NCBI GenBank assembly: GCA_963649615.1
Contig: CAVJIN010000002.1
Span: 17,442-81,441 of the forward strand
DNA: 64,000 nt
Reading direction: 5' to 3'
DNA from: UBA9732 sp963649615
GTDB lineage: Bacteria; Spirochaetota; Spirochaetia; Sphaerochaetales; Sphaerochaetaceae
A model generated the notes under the pieces. The model did not search any database, was not told the DNA's origin, and saw only the letters and a program-made list of their open reading frames with translations. Of the stretch, positions 1 to 8,553 are shown piece after piece (positions within the stretch are counted from its first letter, which is position 1; every line of letters starts with the position of its first letter). Position numbers and translations under genes: made by a program.

Positions 1-626
1 AGGTTGCTACTGTTGTAACTCAAGTTTTGGTAGATGAAAATGACCAAGCTTTTTCTCATCCTACAAAACCAGTTGGAGCTTTCTATGATAAAGCTACTGC
101 TGAAAAAATTGCAAAAGAAAAAGGTTACACAATGGTTGAGGATGCAGGTCGTGGATATAGACAAGTTGTTCCTTCTCCAAAACCAATTGATGTTATTGAA
201 AAGAAAGCTGTTGAAGGTCTTATTGCTCAAGGTTGTGTTGTAATTACCGTAGGAGGAGGTGGTATTCCTGTTGTTCGTAAGGAAGGTAAGCTTTTTGGGA
301 CTCCAGCTGTTATTGATAAGGATTTTGCTTCTGAAAAACTTGCTGAACTGATTGATGCAGATCAACTTGTAATATTAACTGCGGTTGAAAAGGTAGCAAT
401 TAATTATAGAAAGGAAAATGAAGAATGGCTTTCTGAGCTTCCAACTTCTAGGGCAAAAGAACTTGCAGCTCAGGGGCATTTTGCTCCAGGTTCAATGCTT
501 CCTAAGGTGCAGGCCTGTGTTCAATTTGCTGAAAGTAAAAAAGGTAGAGTTGCTATTATTACATCTCTTGATAAGGCTCTTCAAGCACTGCATGGAGATA
601 CCGGTACAAAGATTTATCAGGGCTGA
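1..626 (+). CDS. arcC: Carbamate kinase, 5' end cut by window edge
   Basis: Carbamate kinase makes ATP from carbamoyl phosphate and ADP, the last step of arginine deiminase or agmatine fermentation in the cytoplasm. The reading frame is open to the left edge of the window (frame of base 3), so the true start lies outside. The visible part, about 205 residues, covers the C-terminal two thirds of the roughly 310-residue family. It includes the glycine-rich VGGGGIPV stretch and the IDKD segment of the amino-acid-kinase fold, and the C-terminal HGDTGTKIY ending. The TTG at 27 is internal and not a start. rnhB follows after 5 bases. Arginine-pathway partners, if any, would lie to the left. Confidence 0.93.
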   Translation, partial: VATVVTQVLVDENDQAFSHPTKPVGAFYDKATAEKIAKEKGYTMVEDAGRGYRQVVPSPKPIDVIEKKAVEGLIAQGCVVITVGGGGIPVVRKEGKLFGTPAVIDKDFASEKLAELIDADQLVILTAVEKVAINYRKENEEWLSELPTSRAKELAAQGHFAPGSMLPKVQACVQFAESKKGRVAIITSLDKALQALHGDTGTKIYQG

Positions 627-631
627 GTTTT

Positions 632-1252
632 ATGGAAGAACAACTGTGCTTATTTGATGTAAGTCAGTTTGATAATTGTTTTAACTATAATATTATAGTT
701 GGTGCAGATGAAGCGGGACGTGGCCCTTTGGCCGGTCCCGTTTGTGCTTCTGCGGTGGTTTTACCTAAAGATTTTCCATTTGAGGTTCTTAATGATTCTA
801 AGAAACTTAGTGAAAAACGTAGGTTAGAAATAGAGCCTATTATCAAGGACAATGCTATAGCTTGGGCAATTTCATGGGCAACTCCTAAAGAGATTGATGA
901 GATTAATATTCTCCAGGCTTCAATGCTGGCTATGAAAAGGGCGTATGAAAAGGTTCTTATCCAATTAAACAAGAAGAAAATTACTCCTAATATTTTATTG
1001 GTTGATGGAAACAAAACTCCTAAAGTTGATATTTTATGTCAGGCAATTGTAAAAGGGGATTCAAAAATTCCAGAAATTATGGCCGCTTCAATTTTGGCAA
1101 AAAATGCTAGAGATAGATTCATGATAAAGGCTGCTAAAAGATGGCCACAATATAACTTTGATAAACACAAAGGCTATCCATGTCCTCAACATAAGGAATT
1201 ACTTAGAAAATATGGCCCATGTCCAATTCATAGGCTATCATTCAAGTATTGA
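632..1252 (+). CDS. rnhB: Ribonuclease HII
   Basis: RNase HII nicks RNA-DNA hybrids and removes misincorporated ribonucleotides from DNA. The protein has 206 residues, the usual length. The catalytic motif GADEAGRGPLAGP is at residues 24-36, with Asp26 and Glu27 as metal ligands. A further conserved acidic stretch (LLVDGNKTP) and the KGDSKIPEIMAASILAK segment are also present. It sits 5 bases after carbamate kinase. Its stop codon abuts the stop of the convergent PUR-domain gene with no intergenic base and no visible terminator between them. Confidence 0.95.
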   Translation: MEEQLCLFDVSQFDNCFNYNIIVGADEAGRGPLAGPVCASAVVLPKDFPFEVLNDSKKLSEKRRLEIEPIIKDNAIAWAISWATPKEIDEINILQASMLAMKRAYEKVLIQLNKKKITPNILLVDGNKTPKVDILCQAIVKGDSKIPEIMAASILAKNARDRFMIKAAKRWPQYNFDKHKGYPCPQHKELLRKYGPCPIHRLSFKY

Positions 1253-1501
1253 TTATTTCTCGTCTTTGTTGGCGTTTATTTTTATGAAGTCAACAGACTT
1301 TTGGAATTCGCGAAGAAATTCTCCAAGATCTTCTGGGTAAACTAAGATACTTTGACGTATGAAACGGCCTTCATCTGCTGTTGTTTTGCTCTCCACAATA
1401 TTCAGATACATATCACCTTTGTAGTTTTCTTTGACATTGAAAAAATATGTTCTGTCGTTAGTAACAAACTTTGTTGAGAAAACTTCACCACGTTGACCCA
1501 T
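1253..1501 (-). CDS. PUR-domain DNA/RNA-binding protein (DUF3276 type)
   Basis: This 82-residue protein resembles the single-repeat PUR-alpha-like proteins (DUF3276) known from Bacteroidetes and spirochaetes. In Borrelia the homologue BpuR binds DNA and RNA and modulates expression. Visible features are the MGQRGEVFSTKF start, the beta-rich RTYFFNVKEN segment and a C-terminal helix with the LGEFLREFQKSVDF pattern. The ATG at 1501 is preceded by a strong GGAGG site, which fixes the start. The gene points toward rnhB and is read in the same direction as the tRNA-Gly upstream, separated from it by a terminator. The regulatory role is inferred from the family. Confidence 0.82.
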   Translation of the reverse strand: MGQRGEVFSTKFVTNDRTYFFNVKENYKGDMYLNIVESKTTADEGRFIRQSILVYPEDLGEFLREFQKSVDFIKINANKDEK

Positions 1502-1525
1502 AGAATCCTCCGCTATGCATTACAA

Positions 1526-1555
1526 AACAAAAAACCACGCTTTTCTTTGCGTGGT
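1526..1555 (-). terminator. Intrinsic terminator of tRNA-Gly
   Basis: On the minus strand CCACGC (1549-1554 read in reverse) pairs with GCGTGG (1535-1540) around an 8-base loop. A T-rich run follows from 1534 down. It lies between tRNA-Gly and the PUR gene, so the PUR gene probably has its own promoter or relies on readthrough. Confidence 0.8.
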
Positions 1556-1564
1556 CCTTTATAA

Positions 1565-1634
1565 GCGCCCGACGGGAGTCGAACCCGCTTCTTCAGCTTG
1601 GAAGGCTGAGGTAATACCATTATACCACAAGCGC
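1565..1634 (-). tRNA. tRNA-Gly (anticodon TCC)
   Basis: The minus strand folds into a complete cloverleaf. The acceptor is GCGCTTG with CGGGCGC, with two G-U pairs. There is a GGTA/TACC D stem, an anticodon stem TCAGC/GCTGA around the loop CTTCCAA, and a T arm with TTCGACT. The anticodon TCC reads GGA. The 3' CCA is not encoded, so it must be added by the CCA enzyme found at 10691-12064. Confidence 0.95.
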
Positions 1635-1645
1635 ACGTACGAATA

Positions 1646-1675
1646 CTTATACTCAATTAGTAGGGCAAAGGTCAA
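1646..1675 (-). promoter_or_regulatory. Promoter of tRNA-Gly
   Basis: The minus strand reads TTGACC (1675-1670), an 18-base spacer, then TATAAG (1651-1646). The mature tRNA begins 12 bases further on. This is a good sigma-70 match at the right distance for a tRNA gene. Confidence 0.7.
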
Positions 1676-1682
1676 GTAGCGA

Positions 1683-1711
1683 ATGACAAAAAACTGTACT
1701 TATGATATATT
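1683..1711 (+). promoter_or_regulatory. Candidate smc promoter
   Basis: ATGACA (1683-1688), a 17-base spacer and TATATT (1706-1711) lie 28 bases before the smc GTG start. The element is divergent from the tRNA-Gly promoter next to it. Confidence 0.5.
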
Positions 1712-1738
1712 TCTTTAGATGTTTTTTGAGAGGTAGCT

Positions 1739-4540
1739 GTGTTTTTAAAATCCGTTGAACTATACGGTTTCAAATCGTTTGCAGATAGAACTAAGTTTGA
1801 ATTCTCTGATGGTATTACATCTCTTTTAGGCCCAAATGGTAGCGGAAAGAGTAATGTAGTTGATTCAATCAAATGGGTTCTTGGAACACAGGCTCCAAGT
1901 GCAATTAGAGCGGGTAAACGTGAAGATGTTATTTTCAATGGCACAGATTTTAGAAAACCTATGCCAATGTGCGAAGTTATTCTTACATTAAACAACGAGG
2001 AACATTTTCTTAATATTGACGCAACTGAGGTTGAAATTAAACGTCGTATGTTCCGAAATGGAGACAATGAATATTACATTAACCGCACACGTTCCTTGCT
2101 TAGAGATGTCAAAGAGCTTTTCATGGACACTGGTGTGGGTAAATCTTCATACAGCATTCTTGAACAGGGCAAGATTGACCAAATTCTCTCCCTTAAGCCT
2201 GAAGACCGCCGATACATTTTTGAAGAGGCCTCTGGTATAAGTAAATTTAAGCAACAAAGCGATGACGCAGCAAAAAAGCTTCAAAAGACCGATGATAATA
2301 TGGCTCAAGTAGAACTTCTCTTGCGAGAAGCGGAGAAGGTTTATAATTCTAGAAAAGGTCAGCTTGATAAGGTTTTAAAGCATAGAGAGTTAAGTGCAAG
2401 AAAAGAAGCTTTAGAAGTGGATTTACAACTTTCTTATGTTCAATCTTTGACTAAGCTAAAGCAATATAGAGAAGATGAACAAAAAAAACTTGAAGAAGAA
2501 GCTGCTCAAATTGATGCTACCATGGATACTGTTAGAGCAGGTCTTACAAAGCAACAAGATGAGTTGGATGATTTGAGACATCAAAGAGATCTTCTTTATG
2601 AATCCCTTCACAGGAATGAAGAGCGTCTTAATTCTTTTGATGCACAAATTAAGATTTACAATGACAGATATACTGAAGTCTCGCAAAGATCTAAGGATGC
2701 TGAACTCAAAGCTCAACAGTATAAGGATAGAATAGAAAAGGACAACTTGAGGCTGGAAGAAAAGTTGGCCCAATTGGATTCTCTTGCAGAGAATATTGAG
2801 CTGACACAGAAGAGTATTGAAAAAGCTTCGGAGGAGATTGAGAAGCTTCAGGCCGATAAAATCAGACACCAGTTAGATATTGATGACTTGAATAAGATGA
2901 TTGAAAGTCTTTCTGAAGAGCGTGTTAAGATTACTCAGCAGATTAGTGAGCTTGCCAATGATATTGCGAACAGGTTGGAAGAAAATATCAAGGGTAGTGG
3001 ATATAGCTCCGTAGTTAGAGCTAAGGCGGAGAAAAAGCTCTTTGAGGAACTTTCACGAGCAAAAAAGATTTTGGGCGAACGTATTGAGTTTTTGAGACAA
3101 ATTTCTAGTGTTAATTTTGACTCAAAAGTGTTTACTCAGGCCTTGGATGATGCAGATGAAAGTCTACTTGCAGAGTTGGATGAGATTAAGGGTTTATTCC
3201 AAGAGTATAGTGGCACAATTCCAACGTTCTTGGATGAGTTTGTTTCCCCTCAAGGGACGCTTGCTAAGAAGACGGGCCTTGATGCAAGTTTAGAGCAATC
3301 TTACACAAAAGAAACTGAAAGTCGTAACCGTATTTCAGAATTTAATGCAGAGATTGACCGTCTTGGTAGAATGCTGATTTTAAAGGAATCGGATTTACGA
3401 GATTTGAGGGATGATGAAATCCAATTTAGATCTCAATATAAAGCTTTGAAAGATTCTATTGCGGACTTAAGGCAGAATATTCAACAGATGGAATTTGATT
3501 TCTCTGATGCTTCTCACTCTCTTGAGGCTGAGCAAGATAAGGTAAATGAAGTCCTAGAAATGATAGATGATGTCAAAAATAGGAAAGTAGAGGCACAAGA
3601 GGATATTAAACAAATTAAAACAGAGATTGGAGCTTTATCTGATTCTATTGAAGAGAAATCTAGCAAAATTGCTTCTGAAAATTCTCAATTCCAAGAAAAG
3701 TTTAATAGACGACAACAGCTTATTAGTGAGATTGCTACAGCTGTTGAAAATGTTCGTAATCTTGGGCTTCAAATTCAAGATAGATACACTGAGTTTTTTG
3801 ACAATACAGGTAAAAGTCTTAAGGAATTTAATGACCATGAGATTACTGCTGCTGTAGATGATATTAAGAACGAACTTGACACCGTTAAAAGACGTATTCA
3901 GGATTTGGGTTATATTAACTACATGGCTGAAGACGAATACAACGAAGCTAAGAAGAATTTTGATTTCTACAGTAAAAACATGGATGACTTGAATAAGGCT
4001 AAGGCTGATCTTGAAGAGGTTATAGCTGAAATTAAACGCCAGAGCGAAGAATTGTTCCTTCAAACATACAAACAAATTGCTGATAACTTCCAAGAGATGT
4101 ATAGTACTCTCTTTGGCGGTGGTAGGGCAGAATTAAGACTTACTGATGATGAGAATGTTCTAGAATCTGGTATTGATATTTTTGCTCAACCCCCTGGAAA
4201 GAAGTTATTGAATATGCAATTGCTTTCTGGTGGTGAACGCTCAATGACTGCTGTTGCATTACTCTTTGCTACGTATATGGTTAAGCCTTCACCGTTCTGT
4301 GTATTAGATGAGATTGATGCAGCTCTTGATGCAAGAAACATTGGAGCATTCTTACGTGTTCTTGAAAAGTTTGATGATAAGAGCCAGTTTATTATTATTA
4401 CTCACAATAAGAACACTGTCTTAGGTTCCAACAGTCTTCTTGGTGTTACCCAGCAGGAACTTGGGGTTTCCAAGATGATTGGCTACCGTCTTGAAGATAT
4501 CAAGGACATTGATAAGACCTATGATGAACTAAAAGGATAA
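1739..4540 (+). CDS. smc: Chromosome partition protein SMC (short form)
   Basis: SMC is the ATPase of the bacterial condensin complex and works with ScpA and ScpB, neither of which is in this window. Walker A GPNGSGKSN is at residues 31-39. The ABC signature LLSGGERSM is near residue 828 and Walker B CVLDEIDAALD near residue 854. Long charged coiled coils fill about 170-410 and 530-790. The GTG start is preceded by GAGAGG and gives the canonical MFLKSVELYGFKSF opening. At 933 residues it is clearly shorter than the usual 1150-1200. The middle segment (about 410-530) does not look like a standard glycine-rich SMC hinge. Spirochaete SMCs are known to be short, so this fits the lineage. It is transcribed alone or ahead of ffh. 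Confidence 0.93.
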   Translation: MFLKSVELYGFKSFADRTKFEFSDGITSLLGPNGSGKSNVVDSIKWVLGTQAPSAIRAGKREDVIFNGTDFRKPMPMCEVILTLNNEEHFLNIDATEVEIKRRMFRNGDNEYYINRTRSLLRDVKELFMDTGVGKSSYSILEQGKIDQILSLKPEDRRYIFEEASGISKFKQQSDDAAKKLQKTDDNMAQVELLLREAEKVYNSRKGQLDKVLKHRELSARKEALEVDLQLSYVQSLTKLKQYREDEQKKLEEEAAQIDATMDTVRAGLTKQQDELDDLRHQRDLLYESLHRNEERLNSFDAQIKIYNDRYTEVSQRSKDAELKAQQYKDRIEKDNLRLEEKLAQLDSLAENIELTQKSIEKASEEIEKLQADKIRHQLDIDDLNKMIESLSEERVKITQQISELANDIANRLEENIKGSGYSSVVRAKAEKKLFEELSRAKKILGERIEFLRQISSVNFDSKVFTQALDDADESLLAELDEIKGLFQEYSGTIPTFLDEFVSPQGTLAKKTGLDASLEQSYTKETESRNRISEFNAEIDRLGRMLILKESDLRDLRDDEIQFRSQYKALKDSIADLRQNIQQMEFDFSDASHSLEAEQDKVNEVLEMIDDVKNRKVEAQEDIKQIKTEIGALSDSIEEKSSKIASENSQFQEKFNRRQQLISEIATAVENVRNLGLQIQDRYTEFFDNTGKSLKEFNDHEITAAVDDIKNELDTVKRRIQDLGYINYMAEDEYNEAKKNFDFYSKNMDDLNKAKADLEEVIAEIKRQSEELFLQTYKQIADNFQEMYSTLFGGGRAELRLTDDENVLESGIDIFAQPPGKKLLNMQLLSGGERSMTAVALLFATYMVKPSPFCVLDEIDAALDARNIGAFLRVLEKFDDKSQFIIITHNKNTVLGSNSLLGVTQQELGVSKMIGYRLEDIKDIDKTYDELKG

Positions 4541-4562
4541 GATTTCTGGTAAATTTTTCAAA

Positions 4563-4591
4563 TTGACATGATGTGTTAATTCATGGATAAT
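4563..4591 (+). promoter_or_regulatory. Promoter of the ffh-rplS operon
   Basis: TTGACA (4563-4568), a 17-base spacer and GATAAT (4586-4591). The predicted transcription start, about seven bases after the -10 box, is near 4598. This is only about three bases before the ffh ATG at 4601, and no Shine-Dalgarno sequence is visible. Confidence 0.75.
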
Positions 4592-4600
4592 TCGTAAGTT

Positions 4601-5938
4601 ATGTTTGACTCAATAAGTGATAAATTTTCATCAATTATACGTTCTATATCAGGTAAGTCTAAGATAAGTGAAAAAAATGTTCAGGATGCCGTTGAAGAAA
4701 TTAAAATGGCATTATTGGATGCTGATGTCAATCTTAGAGTGGTTAGGCGTTTTGTTAATAGAACTTTGGAAGAAGCTTTGGGTGATAAGGTTCTCAAAGC
4801 GGTTGATCCGGGGCAGCAGTTTGTTAAAGTTGTCTATGACAAGATGGTGCAACTTCTTGGAGACCCTGAAAAACAGGCTTTAAAACTTAAGGGTCCAGAC
4901 ACCGTTACTGTTATTCTCATGATGGGTCTGCAAGGTTCTGGTAAGACTACAACAAGTGCAAAATTGGCATTAATGCTTAAGAAACAAGGCCGTAGAGTCA
5001 TGATGGCTGCCTGTGACTTGGTTAGACCGGCTGCTATTACCCAATTGCAAGTTCTTGGCCAGCAAGTTGATGTTCCTGTGTACGCTGAGACGGATACAAA
5101 GGATGCAGTGCAAGTAGCTACCAATGCGTTCAAGAAGGCTAAACGTGAACAATATGATGTCTTAATTGTAGATACATCGGGCCGAATGCACCTAGATGAT
5201 GTCATGATGCAAGAGATTCAAGACATAAATAGTGCATTGCACCCAGATGAGACGCTATTTGTAGCTGATGCAATGACTGGTCAGAATGCTGTGACAATTG
5301 CACAGGAATTTGAGAGTAAAGTTGGAATCTCTGGCGTTGTTCTAACAAAGTTTGATTCCGATACCCGTGGTGGTGCGGCGCTGTCTCTTAGAGAAGTTGT
5401 TGGCAAACCAATTAAGTTCATTGCTGTTGGTGAGAAAATGGAGGACATTGAACCTTTCTACCCGGAGCGCATGGCAAGTCGCATTTTGGGTATGGGTGAT
5501 ATTGTTTCCTTGGTGGAGAAGGCACAGGAGACTTATGACCTTGAAAAGGCTCAAAAACTTCAGGAAAAAATGGCCAAAAACACCTTTGACCTTCAGGATT
5601 ACTTGGAGCAATTGGAAAACATGACCAAGATGGGTGGAGTTGGAAAATTAATAGAAATGATTCCTGGTGCCAAGGGAAATGTCTCAGAAGATGACATTGA
5701 CACAGCAGAATTGCGAAAAGAAAAAGCAATTATCCAGTCAATGACCTTCCATGAAAGACAAAATATCTATATAATTGGTCCGGCTCGCAAGAAAAGAATT
5801 GCAAAGGGCAGTGGAACATCAGTTGGTGAAGTTGGTCATCTACTGAAAAAGTTTGAAAAGATGCGGCTGAATATGAAAAAGCTCGCTAAAAATAAAAAAT
5901 ACCAGGCTGCTTTGATGAAGCAGATGGGGATGAACTGA
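4601..5938 (+). CDS. ffh: Signal recognition particle protein Ffh
   Basis: Ffh is the GTPase of the signal recognition particle. It binds signal sequences on ribosomes and docks on FtsY (at 35828 in this window). The 445-residue protein begins with the N domain (MFDSISDKFSS, matching family starts). G1 is GLQGSGKTT at about residues 108-116, and DTSGRMHLD and TKFDSDTRGGAALS follow. The C-terminal M domain is methionine-rich and ends near QMGMN. The start is fixed by family alignment even though no ribosome binding site precedes it. It heads the operon with rpsP, khpA, rimM, trmD and rplS, a common bacterial arrangement. Confidence 0.97.
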   Translation: MFDSISDKFSSIIRSISGKSKISEKNVQDAVEEIKMALLDADVNLRVVRRFVNRTLEEALGDKVLKAVDPGQQFVKVVYDKMVQLLGDPEKQALKLKGPDTVTVILMMGLQGSGKTTTSAKLALMLKKQGRRVMMAACDLVRPAAITQLQVLGQQVDVPVYAETDTKDAVQVATNAFKKAKREQYDVLIVDTSGRMHLDDVMMQEIQDINSALHPDETLFVADAMTGQNAVTIAQEFESKVGISGVVLTKFDSDTRGGAALSLREVVGKPIKFIAVGEKMEDIEPFYPERMASRILGMGDIVSLVEKAQETYDLEKAQKLQEKMAKNTFDLQDYLEQLENMTKMGGVGKLIEMIPGAKGNVSEDDIDTAELRKEKAIIQSMTFHERQNIYIIGPARKKRIAKGSGTSVGEVGHLLKKFEKMRLNMKKLAKNKKYQAALMKQMGMN

Positions 5939-5958
5939 GATTCGTAGGAGGAATTGAC

Positions 5959-6228
5959 GTGAGCGTTGGTATCAGATTGAAAAGACTTGGTACAAAAAAG
6001 AGACCATACTACAGAGTTGTTGTTATGGATTCTAGAGAATCAAACAAGGGTAAGCCTCTTGAGGAGATAGGTTTCTATCATCCAGTAGAGAGTGAAAACC
6101 AGATCAGCATTAATGCTGAGAGAGTTGCTTATTGGATTGGTGTTGGTGCACAGCCATCCGATACAGTAAAGATGCTTTTGGCAAAACAGGGAATTCCAGC
6201 CACAGCTAAAGCTCCTGTAAAGGACTGA
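5959..6228 (+). CDS. rpsP: 30S ribosomal protein S16
   Basis: The 89-residue protein carries the S16 pattern VGIRLKRLGTKKRPYYRVVVMDSR near the N terminus, followed by IGFYHPV. It starts at GTG, with TAGGAGG ideally placed upstream. It lies 20 bases after ffh and 4 bases before khpA. S16 is an assembly protein of the small ribosomal subunit. Confidence 0.97.
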   Translation: MSVGIRLKRLGTKKRPYYRVVVMDSRESNKGKPLEEIGFYHPVESENQISINAERVAYWIGVGAQPSDTVKMLLAKQGIPATAKAPVKD

Positions 6229-6232
6229 GCCC

Positions 6233-6466
6233 GTGGAAAAGGAACTGGTCGAATACATCGTCAGATCGCTCGTTGACCATCCAGAAGCTGTTGAAGTGAA
6301 TGTTGTGGAGGGCGAAAAGTCCACCATACTTGAACTGAGAGTTTCTCAGGATGATTTGGGCAAGGTCATAGGCAAGCAGGGACGAATTGCTAAAGCCCTA
6401 AGAACTATTCTTAGTGCTACAACAACAAAAACCGGCAAGCATACTAGCCTTGAAATTCTGGACTGA
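6233..6466 (+). CDS. khpA: KH-domain RNA-binding protein KhpA
   Basis: This 77-residue protein is a single KH domain. Its RNA-contacting loop GKQGRIAKALRTIL is at about residues 47-60. KhpA proteins bind RNA broadly and usually pair with KhpB. The position between rpsP and rimM is the standard one for this family. It starts at GTG, four bases after the rpsP stop, so translation is probably coupled. No good Shine-Dalgarno sequence is seen. Confidence 0.92.
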   Translation: MEKELVEYIVRSLVDHPEAVEVNVVEGEKSTILELRVSQDDLGKVIGKQGRIAKALRTILSATTTKTGKHTSLEILD

Positions 6467-6472
6467 TTGGGT

Positions 6473-6979
6473 ATGAAACAGGTCCTTGCAACCGGAATTG
6501 TTAGAGCTCCACATGGTGTGAAAGGTTTTGTTAAAGTTAAACCTTATTCTAATGACTTTGAGCATTTCTTTTCACTTAAAGAAGTAACACTTCAACGTGA
6601 GGGCAAAAGCAGAAAAGCGGAGATTGAGCAGGTTCTAAATCATTCTGGCGAACTTCTTGTAAAGTTTAAGGGAATTGATAGTCCTGAAGATGCGCGCTTT
6701 ATTTCTGGATGGGACATTCTGGTACCCAGAGAACAAGCCAGTAAATTAGGCAAAGGTGAGGTATACATAGCTGACCTTTTGGGTATGAAGCTTGTATACG
6801 AGAACGAAGAAGTTGGAGAAGTGGTTTCAACTATTGAAGGCGCTCAAGCATTATTGCTTGAGATAATTGCCTTAGATGGAAAGAAATATTTGGTACCTTA
6901 TATGAAAGGTATATATGTATCAGATGTGGATTTGAATAATGGAACCATTAAACTTCTGAAAAGGGAACTATTAGGATGA
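6473..6979 (+). CDS. rimM: Ribosome maturation factor RimM
   Basis: RimM assists 30S head assembly together with S19 and works next to S16 in this operon. The N-terminal domain has the family pattern ATGIVRAPHGVKGFVKV. The C-terminal PRC-barrel half contains DLLGMKLVYENEEVGEV and ends in YLVPYMKG and LLKRELLG. I chose the ATG at 6473. A TTG at 6467, directly after the khpA stop, would add two residues. The stop overlaps the trmD start by four bases (ATGA). Confidence 0.92.
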   Translation: MKQVLATGIVRAPHGVKGFVKVKPYSNDFEHFFSLKEVTLQREGKSRKAEIEQVLNHSGELLVKFKGIDSPEDARFISGWDILVPREQASKLGKGEVYIADLLGMKLVYENEEVGEVVSTIEGAQALLLEIIALDGKKYLVPYMKGIYVSDVDLNNGTIKLLKRELLG

Positions 6980-7719
6980 ATATAGATGTCCTAACACTCT
7001 TTCCAGAAATGCTTCAAGGATTCTTCACGAATTCAATCATGGCACGTGCTGTCAAGGCAGGGCTAGTCACTTATAATTTAATAGACTGGCGACAATATGC
7101 GCTTGATAAGCATCACAAGTGTGACGATTCACCCTTTGGTGGGGGTGCAGGTATGGTCATTAAACCTGAACCGCTCTTCAAAGCACTGAACAACGTTGAT
7201 GCTATGAACAAACGAGTTGTCTATGCATCACCATCAGGCAAACGGTTGACGCAAGACTATGCAAGGGAACTTAGCCAAGAACCTGAGCTAGTTTTCATCT
7301 GTGGTCATTATGAAGGTATTGATCAACGGATTATAGACCGGTATGTAGATGATGAAATTAGCATTGGTGACTACGTAGTTTCTTCAGGGGAAGTAGCTAC
7401 TCTGGTGATAATTGATGCTGTTTATAGGCTAATAAATGGAGTTATCACGGATTCCTCGCTTGATGAGGAGAGCTTCACTGGTCCGTTATTGGAATACCCA
7501 CAATACACAAGGCCAGAATCCTATTGCGGAATGGATGTTCCAGAGATTCTTCTGTCTGGTCATCATGCCAATATAGAGAAGTGGAGGCTACAAAAACGGC
7601 TAGAAAAGACTTTGTCTAATAGGCCGGACTTACTGGAAAAAGCAATCAAGGATGGACTTCTTGATGACAAGACTTGTAAGTTGTTAAAAGAAATTAATTT
7701 ATTTGACCAAGGGGTTTAA
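6976..7719 (+). CDS. trmD: tRNA (guanine37-N1)-methyltransferase
   Basis: TrmD methylates G37 of tRNAs reading CNN codons, using S-adenosylmethionine, and so prevents frameshifting. The 247 residues contain the trefoil-knot signature: DDSPFGGGAGMVIKPEP at about 50-66, FICGHYEGIDQRI at about 110-122 and the EISIGDYVVSSGE stretch. The start overlaps rimM by four bases and rplS follows after two bases, so the three are co-translated. Confidence 0.97.
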   Translation: MNIDVLTLFPEMLQGFFTNSIMARAVKAGLVTYNLIDWRQYALDKHHKCDDSPFGGGAGMVIKPEPLFKALNNVDAMNKRVVYASPSGKRLTQDYARELSQEPELVFICGHYEGIDQRIIDRYVDDEISIGDYVVSSGEVATLVIIDAVYRLINGVITDSSLDEESFTGPLLEYPQYTRPESYCGMDVPEILLSGHHANIEKWRLQKRLEKTLSNRPDLLEKAIKDGLLDDKTCKLLKEINLFDQGV

Positions 7720-7721
7720 AA

Positions 7722-8081
7722 ATGGACTTGATTAAGGCTATTGAACAAGAACAGATGAAGCAGGACGCCGAGAATTTCCACGTTGGTGATACTGTTAAGG
7801 TTTACTTCAAGATTGTTGAAGGCAACACAGAAAGAGTTCAGGTTTACGAAGGAACTGTTATTGCAAAGAACAATTCTGGTATCAGAAGAACCTTTATTGT
7901 AAGAAAGCTTTCTTATGGTGTTGGTGTTGAGAGAATTTTCCCTCTTCACTCTCCAAGAGTTGAAAAGGTTGAGGTTGTAAGACGTGGTCGTGTTAGAAGA
8001 GCTAAGCTTTATTATCTCAGAGACAAGGTTGGTAAGGCAGCTAAGGTCCCAGAGCAGATTCGTGGACACAAAGGTATCTGA
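7722..8081 (+). CDS. rplS: 50S ribosomal protein L19
   Basis: The 119-residue protein has the L19 core (FHVGDTVKVYFKIVEG, EGTVIAKNNSG, RRTFIVRKLSYGVGVER) and a basic C-terminal part ending IRGHKGI. It is the last gene of the ffh operon and is followed by a clear terminator at 8120-8149. Confidence 0.97.
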   Translation: MDLIKAIEQEQMKQDAENFHVGDTVKVYFKIVEGNTERVQVYEGTVIAKNNSGIRRTFIVRKLSYGVGVERIFPLHSPRVEKVEVVRRGRVRRAKLYYLRDKVGKAAKVPEQIRGHKGI

Positions 8082-8119
8082 GTTTTTATATTGCATACGT
8101 TTACGCAAAGCAATTTCAA

Positions 8120-8149
8120 GGCGGGAGAGTTTTCTTCCGTCTTTTTTTT
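8120..8149 (+). terminator. Terminator of the ffh-rplS operon
   Basis: An 8-bp stem (8120-8127 with 8134-8141, two G-U pairs) encloses the loop AGTTTT and is followed by eight Ts (8142-8149). Confidence 0.85.
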
Positions 8150-8211
8150 GCAATGAAAAATTACTTTTTATTTGTACTTATTTATATGGATCATAAAAGG
8201 AGTACAAATAT

Positions 8212-8553
8212 ATGAACGAAAGAGGAAAACAGTGTGAGGAGATTGTATCAGAGTATTTACAAAATCAAGGCTATGAAGTACTGAAACGAAATTATCGGTG
8301 TAGAGAAGGTGAGGTAGATATAATTGCCTGTAAAGATGAGATTCTGTGCTTTGTGGAGGTGAAGTCACTCAGCCATAAGTGGTTACCTCAAGATCTTTCA
8401 TGTATGGTGGATGGTCAAAAGAGGAGGCGAATACAGTTGACTGCAATTGATTATTTGAATAAGGTTTATGGTGATTGTAGGTGTGTTGTGATGCGCTTTG
8501 ATGTTGCGTCTGTCACAGGTAGTGATGTTACCTACTATGAAGGAGTTTTCTAG
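8212..8553 (+). CDS. YraN family (UPF0102) predicted nuclease
   Basis: The 113-residue protein belongs to the YraN/UPF0102 family, which has a Holliday-junction-resolvase-like restriction-endonuclease fold. It shows the family order RGKQCEEIVSEYLQNQGYEVL, then NYRCREGEVDIIACKD and FVEVKSLS, giving the E...D...ExK active-site pattern. AAGGAG lies 9 bases before the ATG. The gene often sits near rnhB or rplS. Here it follows the rplS terminator and its stop overlaps the next start by one base. The cellular role of the family is not settled. Confidence 0.9.
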   Translation: MNERGKQCEEIVSEYLQNQGYEVLKRNYRCREGEVDIIACKDEILCFVEVKSLSHKWLPQDLSCMVDGQKRRRIQLTAIDYLNKVYGDCRCVVMRFDVASVTGSDVTYYEGVF

